DNA of 64,000 bases from Ectobacillus funiculus (lineage in GTDB: Bacteria; Bacillota; Bacilli; Bacillales; Bacillaceae_G), in NCBI RefSeq assembly GCF_042429435.1, contig NZ_JBHMAF010000100.1; one strand, written 5' to 3'. Made by a program: the position numbers and the translations under genes. Numbering within the stretch: the stretch's first letter is position 1; each line of letters begins with the position of its first letter. Below the pieces are notes generated by a model, which worked only from the letters and a program-made list of their open reading frames with translations, was not told the DNA's origin and did no database searches. Shown piece by piece: positions 1-8,990 of the stretch.

Positions 1-1
1 A

Positions 2-352
2 GTTACATTCCTTGCCTTCCAACAGGGAGCTATTTCACCTGTAACATGGCTTATGCTCTCAGAAATATTCCCGCTACGATTACGCGGTCTTGGTATGGGT
101 GTTACTGTGTTCTGCCTTTGGATAGTAAACTTCCTTATCGGTTTGGTGTTCCCGGTATTGCTTGAGAAGGTCGGTTTGTCCACGACATTCTTCGTTTTCG
201 TAGCTCTCGGAATTGGAGCAATTACATTTGTGCATAAATTCTTGCCAGAAACGAAAGGGCTTACACTTGAGCAGCTAGAACAACAATTCCGTAATCACGA
301 TGGCCAAGATGCTCAGGAATCTTTGGATCAGATTGAGGCTCAGGCGAAGTAA
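2..352 (+). CDS. iolT: MFS sugar/inositol symporter, C-terminal part (IolT-like)
   Basis: The reading frame is open from the window edge, so this is only the last 116 codons of a longer gene. It shows hallmarks of the sugar porter branch of the major facilitator superfamily: a PVTWLMLSEIFPLRLRG segment (the PESPR/GxxR-type loop before the last helices), two further membrane segments, and the terminal PETKG motif followed by LEQLE. It should be a proton-coupled sugar importer in the membrane. The sequence is close to what I recall of B. subtilis IolT, and the next genes are inositol dehydrogenase and inosose isomerase, so myo-inositol is the likely substrate. Another pentose or hexose cannot be excluded from the C-terminus alone. 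Confidence 0.8.
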   Translation, partial: VTFLAFQQGAISPVTWLMLSEIFPLRLRGLGMGVTVFCLWIVNFLIGLVFPVLLEKVGLSTTFFVFVALGIGAITFVHKFLPETKGLTLEQLEQQFRNHDGQDAQESLDQIEAQAK

Positions 353-503
353 ATCGATAAAGGTTATATAGTGATAAATCCTTAAAAAGTGGTGCGATGG
401 AAATGGAAATGGTCATTTTATAGGTAGTTGGTGATGTTACCATTCGTCTATAAACCAATGGCATATGAGTCGCAGCGCCTGAAAAAGGTATGGAAATAGA
501 TCG

Positions 504-549
504 AAAGACCGCAAAGGACTTCTTTAGAGAAAGCTTTGCGGTCTTTTCC
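504..549 (+). terminator. Rho-independent terminator after the transporter
   Basis: A 12-bp perfect inverted repeat (AAGACCGCAAAG / CTTTGCGGTCTT) is followed by a T-rich stretch. It closes transcription of the transporter. The rest of the 318-bp gap shows only the promoter region of the next gene. Confidence 0.85.
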
Positions 550-670
550 TGTTTTAGGACCTCATTTCATAATTTTGCTGTGGTATACTAAGTTATACAG
601 AAGAGTAAATGGAATTGGAAGAATAGGCAGCTTTGTTATAAGAAAATATATATCATGTTGAAAGAGTGGG

Positions 671-1705
671 ATGGGAGAAATGAAGCCAACCATTTATGAT
701 ATTGCAAGGGAAGCGGGGGTATCTGCTACTACCGTTTCCAAGGTAATTAATAATAAGGGACGGATCAGTGAGAAAACGAGAAAAAAGATAATGGAGATTA
801 TAGATAAGCTTCATTATCAGCCCAATGTATTAGCTTCAGCAATGAAGGGAAAATCCACTTATACCATTGCATTATTAATTCCTGACGCGGCGAACCCTAT
901 ATATGCTCAATATTTAAAATATATAGAGGAATACGGGCAAGAGTTTGGCTTCAGTGTTGTTATGTGCAGTACCGGAAGTGACCCTGAAAAGGAAGCTAAG
1001 CATATTACATTGCTAAAACAGAAACGTGTTGACGGCTTTATCATCGCCTCTGTCTTTAAAAATGAACCGGTTTTGAGACAATTGATTGAGGAAGAAATCC
1101 CGTTAGTACTTATTTCTCTTCATCGGTCAGAACTTCCTGTAGGCAGTGTGGCTGGCGATGATTATTTAGGCGGCTATATTGCCACTGAGCATTTGTTGTC
1201 TCTAGGGCATTGTAGAATTGGTATTATCGCACAGGAAGAAACAGTAAGTGGTACAGAGCGCGTAAGGGGATACGAAAAGGCTTTAATAAATGCAGGAATA
1301 GAGCTAGACAAAAACTTAATTAGAACAACCACGGATCTGACAATTGAAGGAGCTCAGCTATGTGCTCGTGAATTGCTTGCCAGCGGGCAAAGGCCTACAG
1401 CAATTTTTGGCTGTAATGATACATTAGCTATTGGTGCGATGCTCGCGGCGAAGGAGCTTGGTATTAAGCTGCCAGATGAATTATCTGTTATAGGATTTGA
1501 TAATACCGTTATGTGCAAGATTGTAGAACCTCAGCTGTCTTCTATAGCTATACCAATACATGAAATGGGAAGACAGGCGATGGGGCTCTTAATTCAACAA
1601 ATTGAACAAAAGGATAACATGAAGCAACGTATCGCTCTGCTTCCGGAATTGGTTGTCCGTCAATCAACAGCAAGACTGAATGATTCAATAAAATATAGTA
1701 CTTAG
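671..1705 (+). CDS. LacI-family transcriptional regulator (likely of the inositol locus)
   Basis: The N-terminus (TIYDIAREAGVSATTVSKVINN) is a classic LacI helix-turn-helix with hinge helix (YQPNVLASAMK). It is followed by a periplasmic-binding-protein-like sensor domain (about residues 60-335) ending with the usual LVVRQST motif. At about 344 residues it is full length. ATG at 680 (MKPTIYD) fits family starts better than 671, but neither has an ideal ribosome-binding site. It lies between the transporter and iolG-iolI, so it probably represses them in response to an inositol-derived ligand. B. subtilis uses the DeoR-type IolR instead, so this would be a different regulator for the same genes. 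The target is inferred. Confidence 0.85.
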   Translation: MGEMKPTIYDIAREAGVSATTVSKVINNKGRISEKTRKKIMEIIDKLHYQPNVLASAMKGKSTYTIALLIPDAANPIYAQYLKYIEEYGQEFGFSVVMCSTGSDPEKEAKHITLLKQKRVDGFIIASVFKNEPVLRQLIEEEIPLVLISLHRSELPVGSVAGDDYLGGYIATEHLLSLGHCRIGIIAQEETVSGTERVRGYEKALINAGIELDKNLIRTTTDLTIEGAQLCARELLASGQRPTAIFGCNDTLAIGAMLAAKELGIKLPDELSVIGFDNTVMCKIVEPQLSSIAIPIHEMGRQAMGLLIQQIEQKDNMKQRIALLPELVVRQSTARLNDSIKYST

Positions 1706-1752
1706 CTTCTGTTAGCATTGCAGTTCTCTCATGCTAGCGGCAGTTGAGATTT

Positions 1753-1805
1753 GTGTAAAAAGAAATGAGCATGGGCGCTTTGCCTATGCTCATTTCTTTT
1801 TACAC
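1753..1805 (+). terminator. Strong hairpin terminator after the LacI gene
   Basis: A long inverted repeat (AAAGAAATGAGCAT / ATGCTCATTTCTTT) has A-rich and T-rich flanks, so it could act on both strands. It abuts a partial copy of the intergenic repeat family. Confidence 0.85.
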
Positions 1806-1875
1806 GGTAAGAAAGGATAAATTTTCAGCTGGAAGCGAATTCGACATAGTCGGAAGTTTTAGGAATACAGCATAA
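1801..1875 (+). repeat. Partial, diverged copy of the ~133-bp intergenic repeat (first half)
   Basis: It matches the head of the repeat (GGTAAGAAAGGATAAATTTT, then ATTCGACATAG and TTTTAGGAATACAG) but stops before the second hairpin. It looks like a decayed copy. Confidence 0.7.
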
Positions 1876-1987
1876 TGATACTCCCAATCATCTATATGGA
1901 GCTATAATGACAAAAATAATTTTGAAGATAAACTTAAAAAAGTCATTGAAATATGATGAATTATAGGATAAACTAAAAACAACTTAA

Positions 1988-2132
1988 GGAAATCGATAAC
2001 CCTAAAATCTCAATAAAGAACACGGTTACATTTTGTGTTTTAGATAAAATAAAGGGGTGATGCAAAGGAATTTAGTAAATAACATTTTTGTAAACGTATA
2101 TACTTATCTTTATCAGGGGAATCGATAACCCC
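1988..2132. promoter_or_regulatory. Paired LacI-type operator candidates upstream of iolG
   Basis: Two copies of AATCGATAACCC occur at about 1991-2002 and 2120-2131. The second lies in GGGGAATCGATAACCCC (2116-2132), a near-palindrome centred on ATCGAT. Both are in the 600-bp gap between the LacI-family gene and iolG, about 130 bp apart, a layout that suits looping repression. Binding is inferred. Confidence 0.45.
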
Positions 2133-2326
2133 TTCTTATGTAGGATTGTCCAATATTAAAATTCCCTTTAATAAAGCTTCGTTTCATTAATATGAGTTTC
2201 CATAAATATTGTTAGTGCCTGCAAGAAGTTAATGCTGATGTAGTTTATCTATTGGATGCGCTTTATTAAAACGGAAACATTATAGATGAAAAAATTACTT
2301 ATAAATAAATCAGGAGGAATATGATT

Positions 2327-3367
2327 ATGACTTTAAAGTTTGGTGTAATAGGAACAGGTGCAATTGGGAGAGAGCATATTAAAAGAATCACAAACAATTT
2401 ATCCGGAGGAAAAATTGTTGCTGTAACTGATGTGAATCAGGAATCTGCAAAAAGTGCTGTAGAAGAATATGGTTTAGATGCTGTTATCTATCCAGATGAT
2501 AAAACGCTTGTAGCTGATGCAAATGTGGATGCTGTACTCGTAACAAGCTGGGGTCCTGCGCATGAACAAAGTGTACTGGCTGCAATCGAAGCTGGAAAGT
2601 ATGTATTCTGCGAAAAACCTCTATCAACAACAGCAGAAGGCTGCATGAGAATTGTTGAAGCAGAAATGAAGCATGGCAAACGTTTAGTTCAGGTTGGATT
2701 TATGCGCCGTTATGATAGCGGTTACGTGCAATTAAAAGAGGCGATTGATAGCAATTATATCGGTGAACCATTGATGATTCGCTGCGTGCATAGAAATCCA
2801 GAAGTTGGTGATAACTATACGACAGATATGGCTATCAATGACACATTAATTCACGAAATTGATGTTTTACACTGGTTGATCAACGATGATTATAAGTCTG
2901 TACAGGTAGCATTTCCAAAGAAAACACAACGTGCAGCAGCTCACTTGCAAGATCCACAGCTGATCACACTAGAGACAAACAGCGGTATTATCATTACTGC
3001 AGAAGTATTTGTAAACTGTAAGTACGGCTACGATATTCAATGTGAGGTTATTGGTGAAGATGGCGTTGCGTATCTTCCAGAATTCTCTGGTATTGCAACT
3101 CGTAAGGCAGCGCAGTTTGGTACAAGCATCCTAATGGATTGGAAACAGCGCTTTATTGATGCGTATGACAAAGAATTACAAGATTTCATGGATTCCATTA
3201 AGAACACTGGTGAGCCTAATGGTCCAACATCATGGGATGGCTACATTGCAGCTGTAACAGCAGATGCTTGCGTGAAATCACAACAAACAGGAGAAAAAGA
3301 GCCTGTTGCATTAGCAGAAAAACCTGCTTTTTATAAAAATGAAAAAGAAGCAGTTAAAACTGTTTAA
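2327..3367 (+). CDS. iolG: Inositol 2-dehydrogenase (Gfo/Idh/MocA family)
   Basis: It oxidises myo-inositol to scyllo-inosose with NAD+ in the cytoplasm. A Rossmann motif GVIGTGAIG opens the protein, the family signature CEKPL follows at about residue 95, and the catalytic region contains DNYTTDMAINDTLIHEIDVLHW, with the lysine of EKP and the Asp/His pair expected for this family. It is near-identical over long stretches to B. subtilis IolG as I remember it, and of similar length. ATG at 2327 is chosen because AGGAGG (2312-2317) lies 9 bases before it, while ATG 2321 is only 3 bases away. It forms a two-gene unit with iolI. Confidence 0.92.
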   Translation: MTLKFGVIGTGAIGREHIKRITNNLSGGKIVAVTDVNQESAKSAVEEYGLDAVIYPDDKTLVADANVDAVLVTSWGPAHEQSVLAAIEAGKYVFCEKPLSTTAEGCMRIVEAEMKHGKRLVQVGFMRRYDSGYVQLKEAIDSNYIGEPLMIRCVHRNPEVGDNYTTDMAINDTLIHEIDVLHWLINDDYKSVQVAFPKKTQRAAAHLQDPQLITLETNSGIIITAEVFVNCKYGYDIQCEVIGEDGVAYLPEFSGIATRKAAQFGTSILMDWKQRFIDAYDKELQDFMDSIKNTGEPNGPTSWDGYIAAVTADACVKSQQTGEKEPVALAEKPAFYKNEKEAVKTV

Positions 3368-3404
3368 ACATATTAAACATATTAAAAAGTAATGGAGGAT
3401 TATC

Positions 3405-4250
3405 ATGAAACTTTGTTTTAACCAAGCTACGACATTGGAAAACTCTAATCTGATCAAAGATTTAGAATATTGCGATAAACACGGCTATGATTATATCGAA
3501 ATTCGTACAATGGATAAATTACCTGAATACTTACAGGAAAAGTCTATTGATGAATTGGCTGAGTTCTTTAATACACATCACATTAAGCCATTAGCATTTA
3601 ATGCGTTAGTATTTTTTAATAACCGTGACGAAGCTGGCTACAACGAAATTATCAATGAATTTAAAGGGATGATGGAGACAGCGACGAAGCTGGGCGTCAA
3701 ATATGTTGTGGCGGTTCCGCTAGTAACAGAACAGAAAATCTTGAAACAAGATATTAAGAAAAGCTGCGTAGAGGTATTGACAGAACTATCCGATATTGCA
3801 GAACCGTATGGAGTGAAAATTGCGGTGGAATTTGTTGGACATCCACAGTGTACAGTGAATACATTTGGCCAGGCTTATGATATTGTTGAAACTGTTAATC
3901 GTGAGAATGTGGGGTTAGTACTCGATTGCTTCCACTTCCATGCGATGGGATCAGATTTAAACGATCTGAAAAAAGCTGATGGTTCAAAAATCTTCATCTT
4001 GCATATCGATGATACAGAAGATTTCCCTATCGGTTTCTTAACAGATGAAGATCGCGTATGGCCTGGACTTGGTGCCATTGATTTAGATAGCATTTTATCT
4101 ACATTGAAGGAAATCGGTTACTCCGATGTTGTGTCTGTTGAATTGTTCCGTCCAGAGTATTACAAGCTGGATGCAGAAGAGGCAATTAAGACTGCAAAAG
4201 AAACAACACTTAAAGTAATGTCTAAGTATTACGATTTACAGACAGTATAA
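3405..4250 (+). CDS. iolI: Inosose isomerase (sugar phosphate isomerase/epimerase family)
   Basis: This is a TIM-barrel enzyme that interconverts inosose isomers in inositol catabolism. It closely resembles B. subtilis IolI throughout (LCFNQATTLENSNL, ALVFFNNRDE, WPGLGAIDLD). The four metal ligands known from the IolI structure are present at the same positions: Glu142, Asp174, His200 and Glu246. It follows iolG by 37 bases with a good GGAGG site, so the two are probably co-transcribed. The remaining iol genes (iolB, C, D, E, J) are not in the window and must be elsewhere if the pathway is complete. Confidence 0.92.
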   Translation: MKLCFNQATTLENSNLIKDLEYCDKHGYDYIEIRTMDKLPEYLQEKSIDELAEFFNTHHIKPLAFNALVFFNNRDEAGYNEIINEFKGMMETATKLGVKYVVAVPLVTEQKILKQDIKKSCVEVLTELSDIAEPYGVKIAVEFVGHPQCTVNTFGQAYDIVETVNRENVGLVLDCFHFHAMGSDLNDLKKADGSKIFILHIDDTEDFPIGFLTDEDRVWPGLGAIDLDSILSTLKEIGYSDVVSVELFRPEYYKLDAEEAIKTAKETTLKVMSKYYDLQTV

Positions 4251-4276
4251 AGCGGCAGTACGGATAGCTTTATCAC

Positions 4277-4326
4277 AAAAAAACCATCATTCATAGTGCG
4301 AACGCCTATGCAATGATGGTTTTTTT
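4277..4326 (+). terminator. Terminator of the iolG-iolI operon
   Basis: Inverted repeat AAACCATCATT / AATGATGGTTT with seven A before and seven T after it; potentially bidirectional. Confidence 0.85.
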
Positions 4327-4327
4327 C

Positions 4328-4350
4328 ACTGTAAGAAAGTATAACTTTTC
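4328..4350 (+). repeat. Truncated head of the intergenic repeat
   Basis: CACTGTAAGAAAGTATAACT matches the first 20 bases of the repeat family. The rest is replaced by unrelated sequence leading into a large hairpin. Confidence 0.55.
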
Positions 4351-4380
4351 GGGGTGATATCTAGCTCCCAAGGACCAAAA

Positions 4381-4451
4381 TGGCAGCGTAGGGCTGAACC
4401 TCCACAAAAGGCAAAAAGCGCCTTTTACTCCGGCCCACCCCTACGCTGCCA
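4381..4451. other. Nested hairpin between convergent genes
   Basis: A perfect 13-bp GC-rich inverted repeat (TGGCAGCGTAGGG / CCCTACGCTGCCA, arms 4381-4393 and 4439-4451) encloses a second inverted repeat (AAAAGGC / GCCTTTT, about 4406-4426). It sits between the iolI terminator and the 3' end of the symporter gene on the other strand. It may end transcription of the symporter gene or be a small mobile or structural element. Confidence 0.6.
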
Positions 4452-4483
4452 TAAAAGGCGGGCCTTGTCCGCTTTGCTTTACA

Positions 4484-5914
4484 TCATCCCACTTGTTTGT
4501 TTAATTTTTCTTCTTCCACCCACGCTTCTAAATTTTCACGTCCTGGAAGGTTTGGAATACTATCAGCATGGAAAACAGGATCTAATCCTTGTTTCTTTTG
4601 TGCAATGTAATCTTTTAATAAAGCTTTAGCAACTTTAGATAAACGGGTAATGGCGTATAGGTTAACCAAAACCATACAACCCATGAAAATATCTGCTAAA
4701 GACCAAATTAATTCAGCACTGTATAATGCTCCGAATAAGACCATTGCAATTACAGCGAAACGGTATAGATAAATAGATGCTTTGCTATGTTTCATGAAGC
4801 TGATGTTTGATTCGCCATAGTAGTAGTTACCCATAATTGTACTTAAAGCGAATAAGAATACAGAAATTGACACAAATGTTGCAGCAGAGTCGCTAAGTCC
4901 TACACGCAAGGATTCTTGTGTTAAAGGAATACCTGTCAGCTCAGATGTTTTATACACACCTGAAACTAAAACAATCATAGCCGTAGATGAGCAGATTACA
5001 AATGTATCTACAATTACACCTAAAGCTTGGACAAATCCTTGTTTTACCGGGTGAGTAACATCTGCGGCAGCTGCTGCGTTTGGTGCAGATCCCATACCAG
5101 CTTCGTTTGAGAATAATCCGCGACGGATCCCGTGAAGTACAGCCGCACCCATTACACCGCTAAATAACTGTTTAAATGTGAATATGCCTTCTGAGAAAAT
5201 TGCACCAAAAACACTTGGCAATATATCGTAATTGGAAATCATGATCCACAATGATAATAAAATATAAACGCCAGCTTTAATAGGTACTAAGACTGTAGAG
5301 AACTTTGCTACTGAGTGTACACCGCCAAAGATAATGAGAGCGGTAATCACACCAAGTACAATCGCAGTTGTAGTTGTGCTTATGTCAAATTCATTTTCAA
5401 GAGAAGCAGCTATTGTATTTGCTTGTACAGCATTAAAAATTAAACCAAAGGATAAAGTAAGTAAGATACTAAATGCAATTCCAAGTTTTCTGCTTCCTAA
5501 AGCTTTTTCCATATAGTAAGCAGGGCCACCACGCCAGGAATTTCCATCTTTCACTTTGTAGACTTGAGCTAATGTACTCTCTACAAAAGCGGAAGCTGAT
5601 CCAATTAATGCGATTAGCCACATCCAAAATACTGCACCAGGGCCGCCCAATGCTACTGCTGTTGCAACACCGGCGATATTACCTGTACCAATACGAGCAG
5701 CCATCCCAATCATAAATGCTTGTAATGATGAAACAGTTTTTTTGTCTGTATCTTTATTTTTACCACTACCCCATAATAAACGAATCATTTCAGGGAAGAA
5801 TCTTATCTGTAAGAAGCCTAAATTAACTGTTAAAAATAAGCCGATTGCAACTAAGAAAATTACAATTAATTTAGCCCATAAATAATCGTTAATAATCGCA
5901 ATTAATTCTGTCAT
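4484..5914 (-). CDS. Alanine/glycine:cation symporter (AGCS family)
   Basis: A 476-residue membrane protein with about 11 hydrophobic segments. It carries the AGCS signature region GTGNIAGVATAVALGGPGAVFW (about residues 77-98) and the conserved WRGGPAYYME and SNEAGMGSAPN motifs. Members import alanine, glycine or glutamine with Na+ or H+ (AlsT/GlnT types); which one cannot be decided here. The start has AAGGAGATGAG 8 bases upstream. It is a single-gene unit on the minus strand, converging with iolI. Confidence 0.88.
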   Translation of the reverse strand: MTELIAIINDYLWAKLIVIFLVAIGLFLTVNLGFLQIRFFPEMIRLLWGSGKNKDTDKKTVSSLQAFMIGMAARIGTGNIAGVATAVALGGPGAVFWMWLIALIGSASAFVESTLAQVYKVKDGNSWRGGPAYYMEKALGSRKLGIAFSILLTLSFGLIFNAVQANTIAASLENEFDISTTTTAIVLGVITALIIFGGVHSVAKFSTVLVPIKAGVYILLSLWIMISNYDILPSVFGAIFSEGIFTFKQLFSGVMGAAVLHGIRRGLFSNEAGMGSAPNAAAAADVTHPVKQGFVQALGVIVDTFVICSSTAMIVLVSGVYKTSELTGIPLTQESLRVGLSDSAATFVSISVFLFALSTIMGNYYYGESNISFMKHSKASIYLYRFAVIAMVLFGALYSAELIWSLADIFMGCMVLVNLYAITRLSKVAKALLKDYIAQKKQGLDPVFHADSIPNLPGRENLEAWVEEEKLNKQVG

Positions 5915-6159
5915 GAACTCATCTCCTTGTTGTAAAAATTTTTTGCAAAAAATGCGATAGTATTGATTATAAATGGAGCTATATCATTATGTAAACTACC
6001 TAGTGCAGTACAGGTTTGGAAAGGTGATTGTCCTTACAAAAGAATGACTGGAAGAAAACCGCGGCATACTTGCAAAGTAAGCTCTTACAAACATTTTTCG
6101 TTAGAAAATATCTTAAAATTCCGAATAAAAAAGAAGGGATATGGTGTATGTGCAACTGC
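5915..6159. other. Upstream region of the symporter gene, nothing recognised
   Basis: An AT-rich stretch that must hold the symporter promoter. An open frame at 5963-6223 on the plus strand has no ribosome-binding site, no recognisable sequence and runs into the repeat, so I do not call it a gene. I see no riboswitch pattern. Confidence 0.4.
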
Positions 6160-6226
6160 ATCTCTGTCTTCGTCTAACTGCTCGCTAATTGGCAAGTTTT
6201 CTTTACACTGTAGAAAAGTATAAAAT
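6160..6226 (+). repeat. Intergenic repeat fragments: tail of one copy joined to head of another
   Basis: A diverged tail (CTCGCTAATTGGCAAG then TTTTCTTTACA) runs straight into a head (CACTGTAGAAAAGTATAA). This is the same junction seen in the tandem pairs at 10.4 kb and 45.4 kb, so it looks like the middle of a decayed tandem pair. Confidence 0.65.
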
Positions 6227-6236
6227 TCCAGCGAGA

Positions 6237-6295
6237 AGCTCATCAAAAAAGCCGATTTTTCGTTTCATTAGAAAAGTCGGTTTTTTTGATGAGCT
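6237..6295. terminator. Bidirectional terminator hairpin
   Basis: Long inverted repeat AGCTCATCAAAAAA..CCGA / TCGG..TTTTTTGATGAGCT. It lies 25 bases past the stop of the TetR gene on the minus strand. Confidence 0.85.
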
Positions 6296-6319
6296 ATGCG
6301 TTTTTGACCGAGCGAGATA

Positions 6320-7219
6320 CTAGTCGATTTCCTCGCTTTGCGTAAAATAAGCAGTAACCAGCTGGTCGAGTTGTTGGAGTGCTTTTTTTTCTAAAAATAT
6401 TTGATCTGTTTTCAAGGAGAAAAGGGCACTTTCAATCAGAAATTTTCTTGGGTTTTTTGAGTACAACAGTTCACTTTGAACAAAGTCCAGCAACTCGTGG
6501 TATTTAGACTGTTCTTCGTCAGAATGAAGAGCTTTTTTTAATGTCGTGATCGTTTGATCTAGTTTTTGTTGGAAAGATTGATTGATTTTCTGACAGCTTG
6601 GCAGCCAGTTATCTAAAAACTCAGGCTGAATTAATTGCTCGCCGGTTTCTGCCACTTCATCAACCATCTTCGCCACACGGTCTACAGTGTAACGGACAAC
6701 CTGGTGGATGCCGGTATTTGATTCATGTGCCATCCCAAAATATTTTAGGTTATGGTGTAAAATCCCTGTAAACATAATGGCGCAATCCACTAAATAGGGC
6801 TTTTTGCTCTCCCCAAAGATGTCGATGAACCGCTCATAGATCCAGCGAACCATTCTTAACTGACCTTGTTTTATAAATTCCTTAAGCTCTGCATCGTTTG
6901 AAAAATATACCTCTTCAAAAAGAGAGATTAACTTATTTGTTCGATTTGTATTCATTTGCAATTCAACTTGTTTCATAAAGATTTGAATGTTACTGGGATC
7001 TTGGCCAATCAGTAATTCATTTCGCTCATGTTCCATCTTCTTGTAGATCATTTTAAAAAGAGCAATTAATAACTCATTCTTAGAAGAAAAATAATTATAA
7101 AATGTCCCCTTGGAAATGCCGCTATATTCCAATATGTCTTGGATCGACGTAGCTTGAAAACCTTTGTCAATAAATAGTTGGTGAGCCATTTTTATCACAT
7201 GCTGTTTTCTGTCATTCAT
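6320..7219 (-). CDS. TetR-family transcriptional regulator
   Basis: An N-terminal TetR DNA-binding domain is clear (QHVIKMAHQLFIDKGFQATSIQDILEYSGISKGTFYNYFSSKNELL in two halves, about residues 5-50). A long 240-residue ligand-binding region follows, making it larger than average for the family. I use the ATG at 7219, which has AAAGGTGAT just upstream; the TTG at 7240 would add seven residues and has no site. It is divergent from the DHA2 exporter, so it very probably represses that gene and is relieved by an exported compound. Confidence 0.88.
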   Translation of the reverse strand: MNDRKQHVIKMAHQLFIDKGFQATSIQDILEYSGISKGTFYNYFSSKNELLIALFKMIYKKMEHERNELLIGQDPSNIQIFMKQVELQMNTNRTNKLISLFEEVYFSNDAELKEFIKQGQLRMVRWIYERFIDIFGESKKPYLVDCAIMFTGILHHNLKYFGMAHESNTGIHQVVRYTVDRVAKMVDEVAETGEQLIQPEFLDNWLPSCQKINQSFQQKLDQTITTLKKALHSDEEQSKYHELLDFVQSELLYSKNPRKFLIESALFSLKTDQIFLEKKALQQLDQLVTAYFTQSEEID

Positions 7220-7330
7220 ACTAATCACCTTTATTTCCAATTAGACTACCTGTACAAAAAATATCATACCTTATTTTTATAATTTGCACAAACGCGGTAA
7301 ATATATGTTGAATTTGAATTGATTTTTTTG

Positions 7331-7354
7331 AACCGATGGTATATGATATCGTTT
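7331..7354. promoter_or_regulatory. Candidate TetR operator in the divergent region
   Basis: An imperfect inverted repeat AACCGAT-N10-ATCGTTT lies between the TetR gene and the exporter, about 55 bases before the exporter start. Half-site identity is 6 of 7. Assignment to this regulator is inferred from position. Confidence 0.4.
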
Positions 7355-7406
7355 GTATAGAACAGCAGTATAAAATAATGAACTTAAAGTATAGGGGAGA
7401 GGAAAA

Positions 7407-8936
7407 ATGGAACATTCGATAAAAAAGACGGATCGACCGCCTTACGGAATGCTTGCGGTCTTAATGATCGGGGCTTTTATTGCTTTTTTAAATAACACAT
7501 TGTTAAATATTGCATTGCCTTCGATTATGAAGGATTTAGATGTTGACGCATCGACTGTGCAGTGGTTAACAACAGGCTATATGTTAATGAACGGTATTTT
7601 AATTCCGACTACTGCCTTTTTAATTCAAAAATACTCTGTACGCCACTTATTTTTGGCAGCTATGAGTTTTTTTACAATCGGAACCATATTGGCAGGAGCT
7701 GCCCATGTTTTTCCTTTGTTATTAGCAGGTCGTATGACTCAAGCGGTTGGTTCAGCCATCATGATGCCGCTGTTGATGAATGTAATGCTAGTGAGCTTTC
7801 CAGCGGAAAAAAGAGGAACCGCAATGGGGGTATTTGGTCTAATTTTAATGGGTGCACCAGCGATTGGACCGACCTTATCAGGATGGCTTGTTGAGCATTA
7901 TGATTGGAGAATGCTATTCCACGTTGTAACTCCTGTCGCTATTGGCGTGCTATTGTTTGGTATTTTCCTGCTGAAGGATAAAAAGGAGAAAATCGATATT
8001 CGCCTTGATGGAGTTTCGGTTCTGTTATCTAGCGTGGGCTTTGGCGGATTATTATATGGATTTAGCTCAGCCGGCAAAAAAGGATGGGATAGCCCGGAAG
8101 TATATGTGACGATTATCGTTGGTGCTATCTCGTTAGTGCTATTCATTTTGCGTCAATTCAAACAAGAGAAACCTATGCTGAATTTTAGAATCTTTCAATA
8201 CCCTATGTATGCTTTATCAGCAACCATTTCGATGGTTGTAACGATGGCCATGTTTTCGGGTATGGTGCTGACACCTATCTATGTTCAGACGATTCGCGGG
8301 ATATCCCCGCTGGACGCAGGTTTGATGATGCTTCCTGGAGCATTGATTATGGCTCTTATGTCACCTATTACCGGTAAATTATTTGATAAGTTTGGCGGGC
8401 GGGTTTTAGCTATCATTGGCTTAACACTTACAACTGTAACAAGTTATTATTTCAGCAAACTAACACTGGACACTACCTATACCCACTTGATTATTTTATA
8501 CTCTGTGCGGATGCTGGGGATGTCCATGGTAATGATGCCTGTTTCGACAAACGGTTTAAATCAATTGCCTGCACGCTTCTATCCTCATGGTACTGCCATG
8601 AATAATACGTTGCAGCAGGTATCTGGCGCTATCGGTACAGCGTTACTAGTTACCATCATGTCAAATCGTACAGAAACTCATGCAAAAGAATTAGCTGCAG
8701 ACGCAATGAAGCATGCAACAGGGCAGCTAACATCTGAAGCAATTGCTGGGATGAAACAGCAAATTGCGATGAAAGCTATGCTGGAAGGAGTCAATTTTGC
8801 TTTCTTTGTGACCGTCTTTATTGCAGGTCTTGCACTTGTGCTTGCTTTCTTCATCAAACGGGCAAAACAGGCGGAAGATACAATGGCAGAAAAAGCATCT
8901 GAAAAAAAGATGGTAAATAAGTTGGCGGAGAATTAA
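7407..8936 (+). CDS. DHA2-family drug:proton antiporter (14-TM MFS exporter)
   Basis: A 509-residue transporter with the 14-helix pattern of the EmrB/QacA group. Motif D1-like LNNTLLNIALPSIMKDL is in the first helix, a motif A region (AGRMTQAVGSAIMMPLL) after the fourth, and motif C (GAPAIGPTLSGWL) in helix 5. It should expel hydrophobic drugs or metabolites across the cell membrane using the proton gradient. The start has GGGGAGAGG upstream. The divergent TetR gene is the likely local repressor. The substrate is unknown. Confidence 0.9.
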   Translation: MEHSIKKTDRPPYGMLAVLMIGAFIAFLNNTLLNIALPSIMKDLDVDASTVQWLTTGYMLMNGILIPTTAFLIQKYSVRHLFLAAMSFFTIGTILAGAAHVFPLLLAGRMTQAVGSAIMMPLLMNVMLVSFPAEKRGTAMGVFGLILMGAPAIGPTLSGWLVEHYDWRMLFHVVTPVAIGVLLFGIFLLKDKKEKIDIRLDGVSVLLSSVGFGGLLYGFSSAGKKGWDSPEVYVTIIVGAISLVLFILRQFKQEKPMLNFRIFQYPMYALSATISMVVTMAMFSGMVLTPIYVQTIRGISPLDAGLMMLPGALIMALMSPITGKLFDKFGGRVLAIIGLTLTTVTSYYFSKLTLDTTYTHLIILYSVRMLGMSMVMMPVSTNGLNQLPARFYPHGTAMNNTLQQVSGAIGTALLVTIMSNRTETHAKELAADAMKHATGQLTSEAIAGMKQQIAMKAMLEGVNFAFFVTVFIAGLALVLAFFIKRAKQAEDTMAEKASEKKMVNKLAEN

Positions 8937-8990
8937 GCAATACAGTTTACTATTCACTAACTCTATGGCCGTGTTCTAATGGTTATCAGC

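Noticed and set aside
5915..6160. Glycine riboswitch ahead of the alanine/glycine symporter
   Set aside because: I looked for the conserved glycine aptamer cores on the minus strand and did not see them.
5963..6223. 86-codon open frame between the symporter and TetR genes
   Set aside because: No ribosome-binding site, no recognisable sequence, and its end is made of the intergenic repeat.
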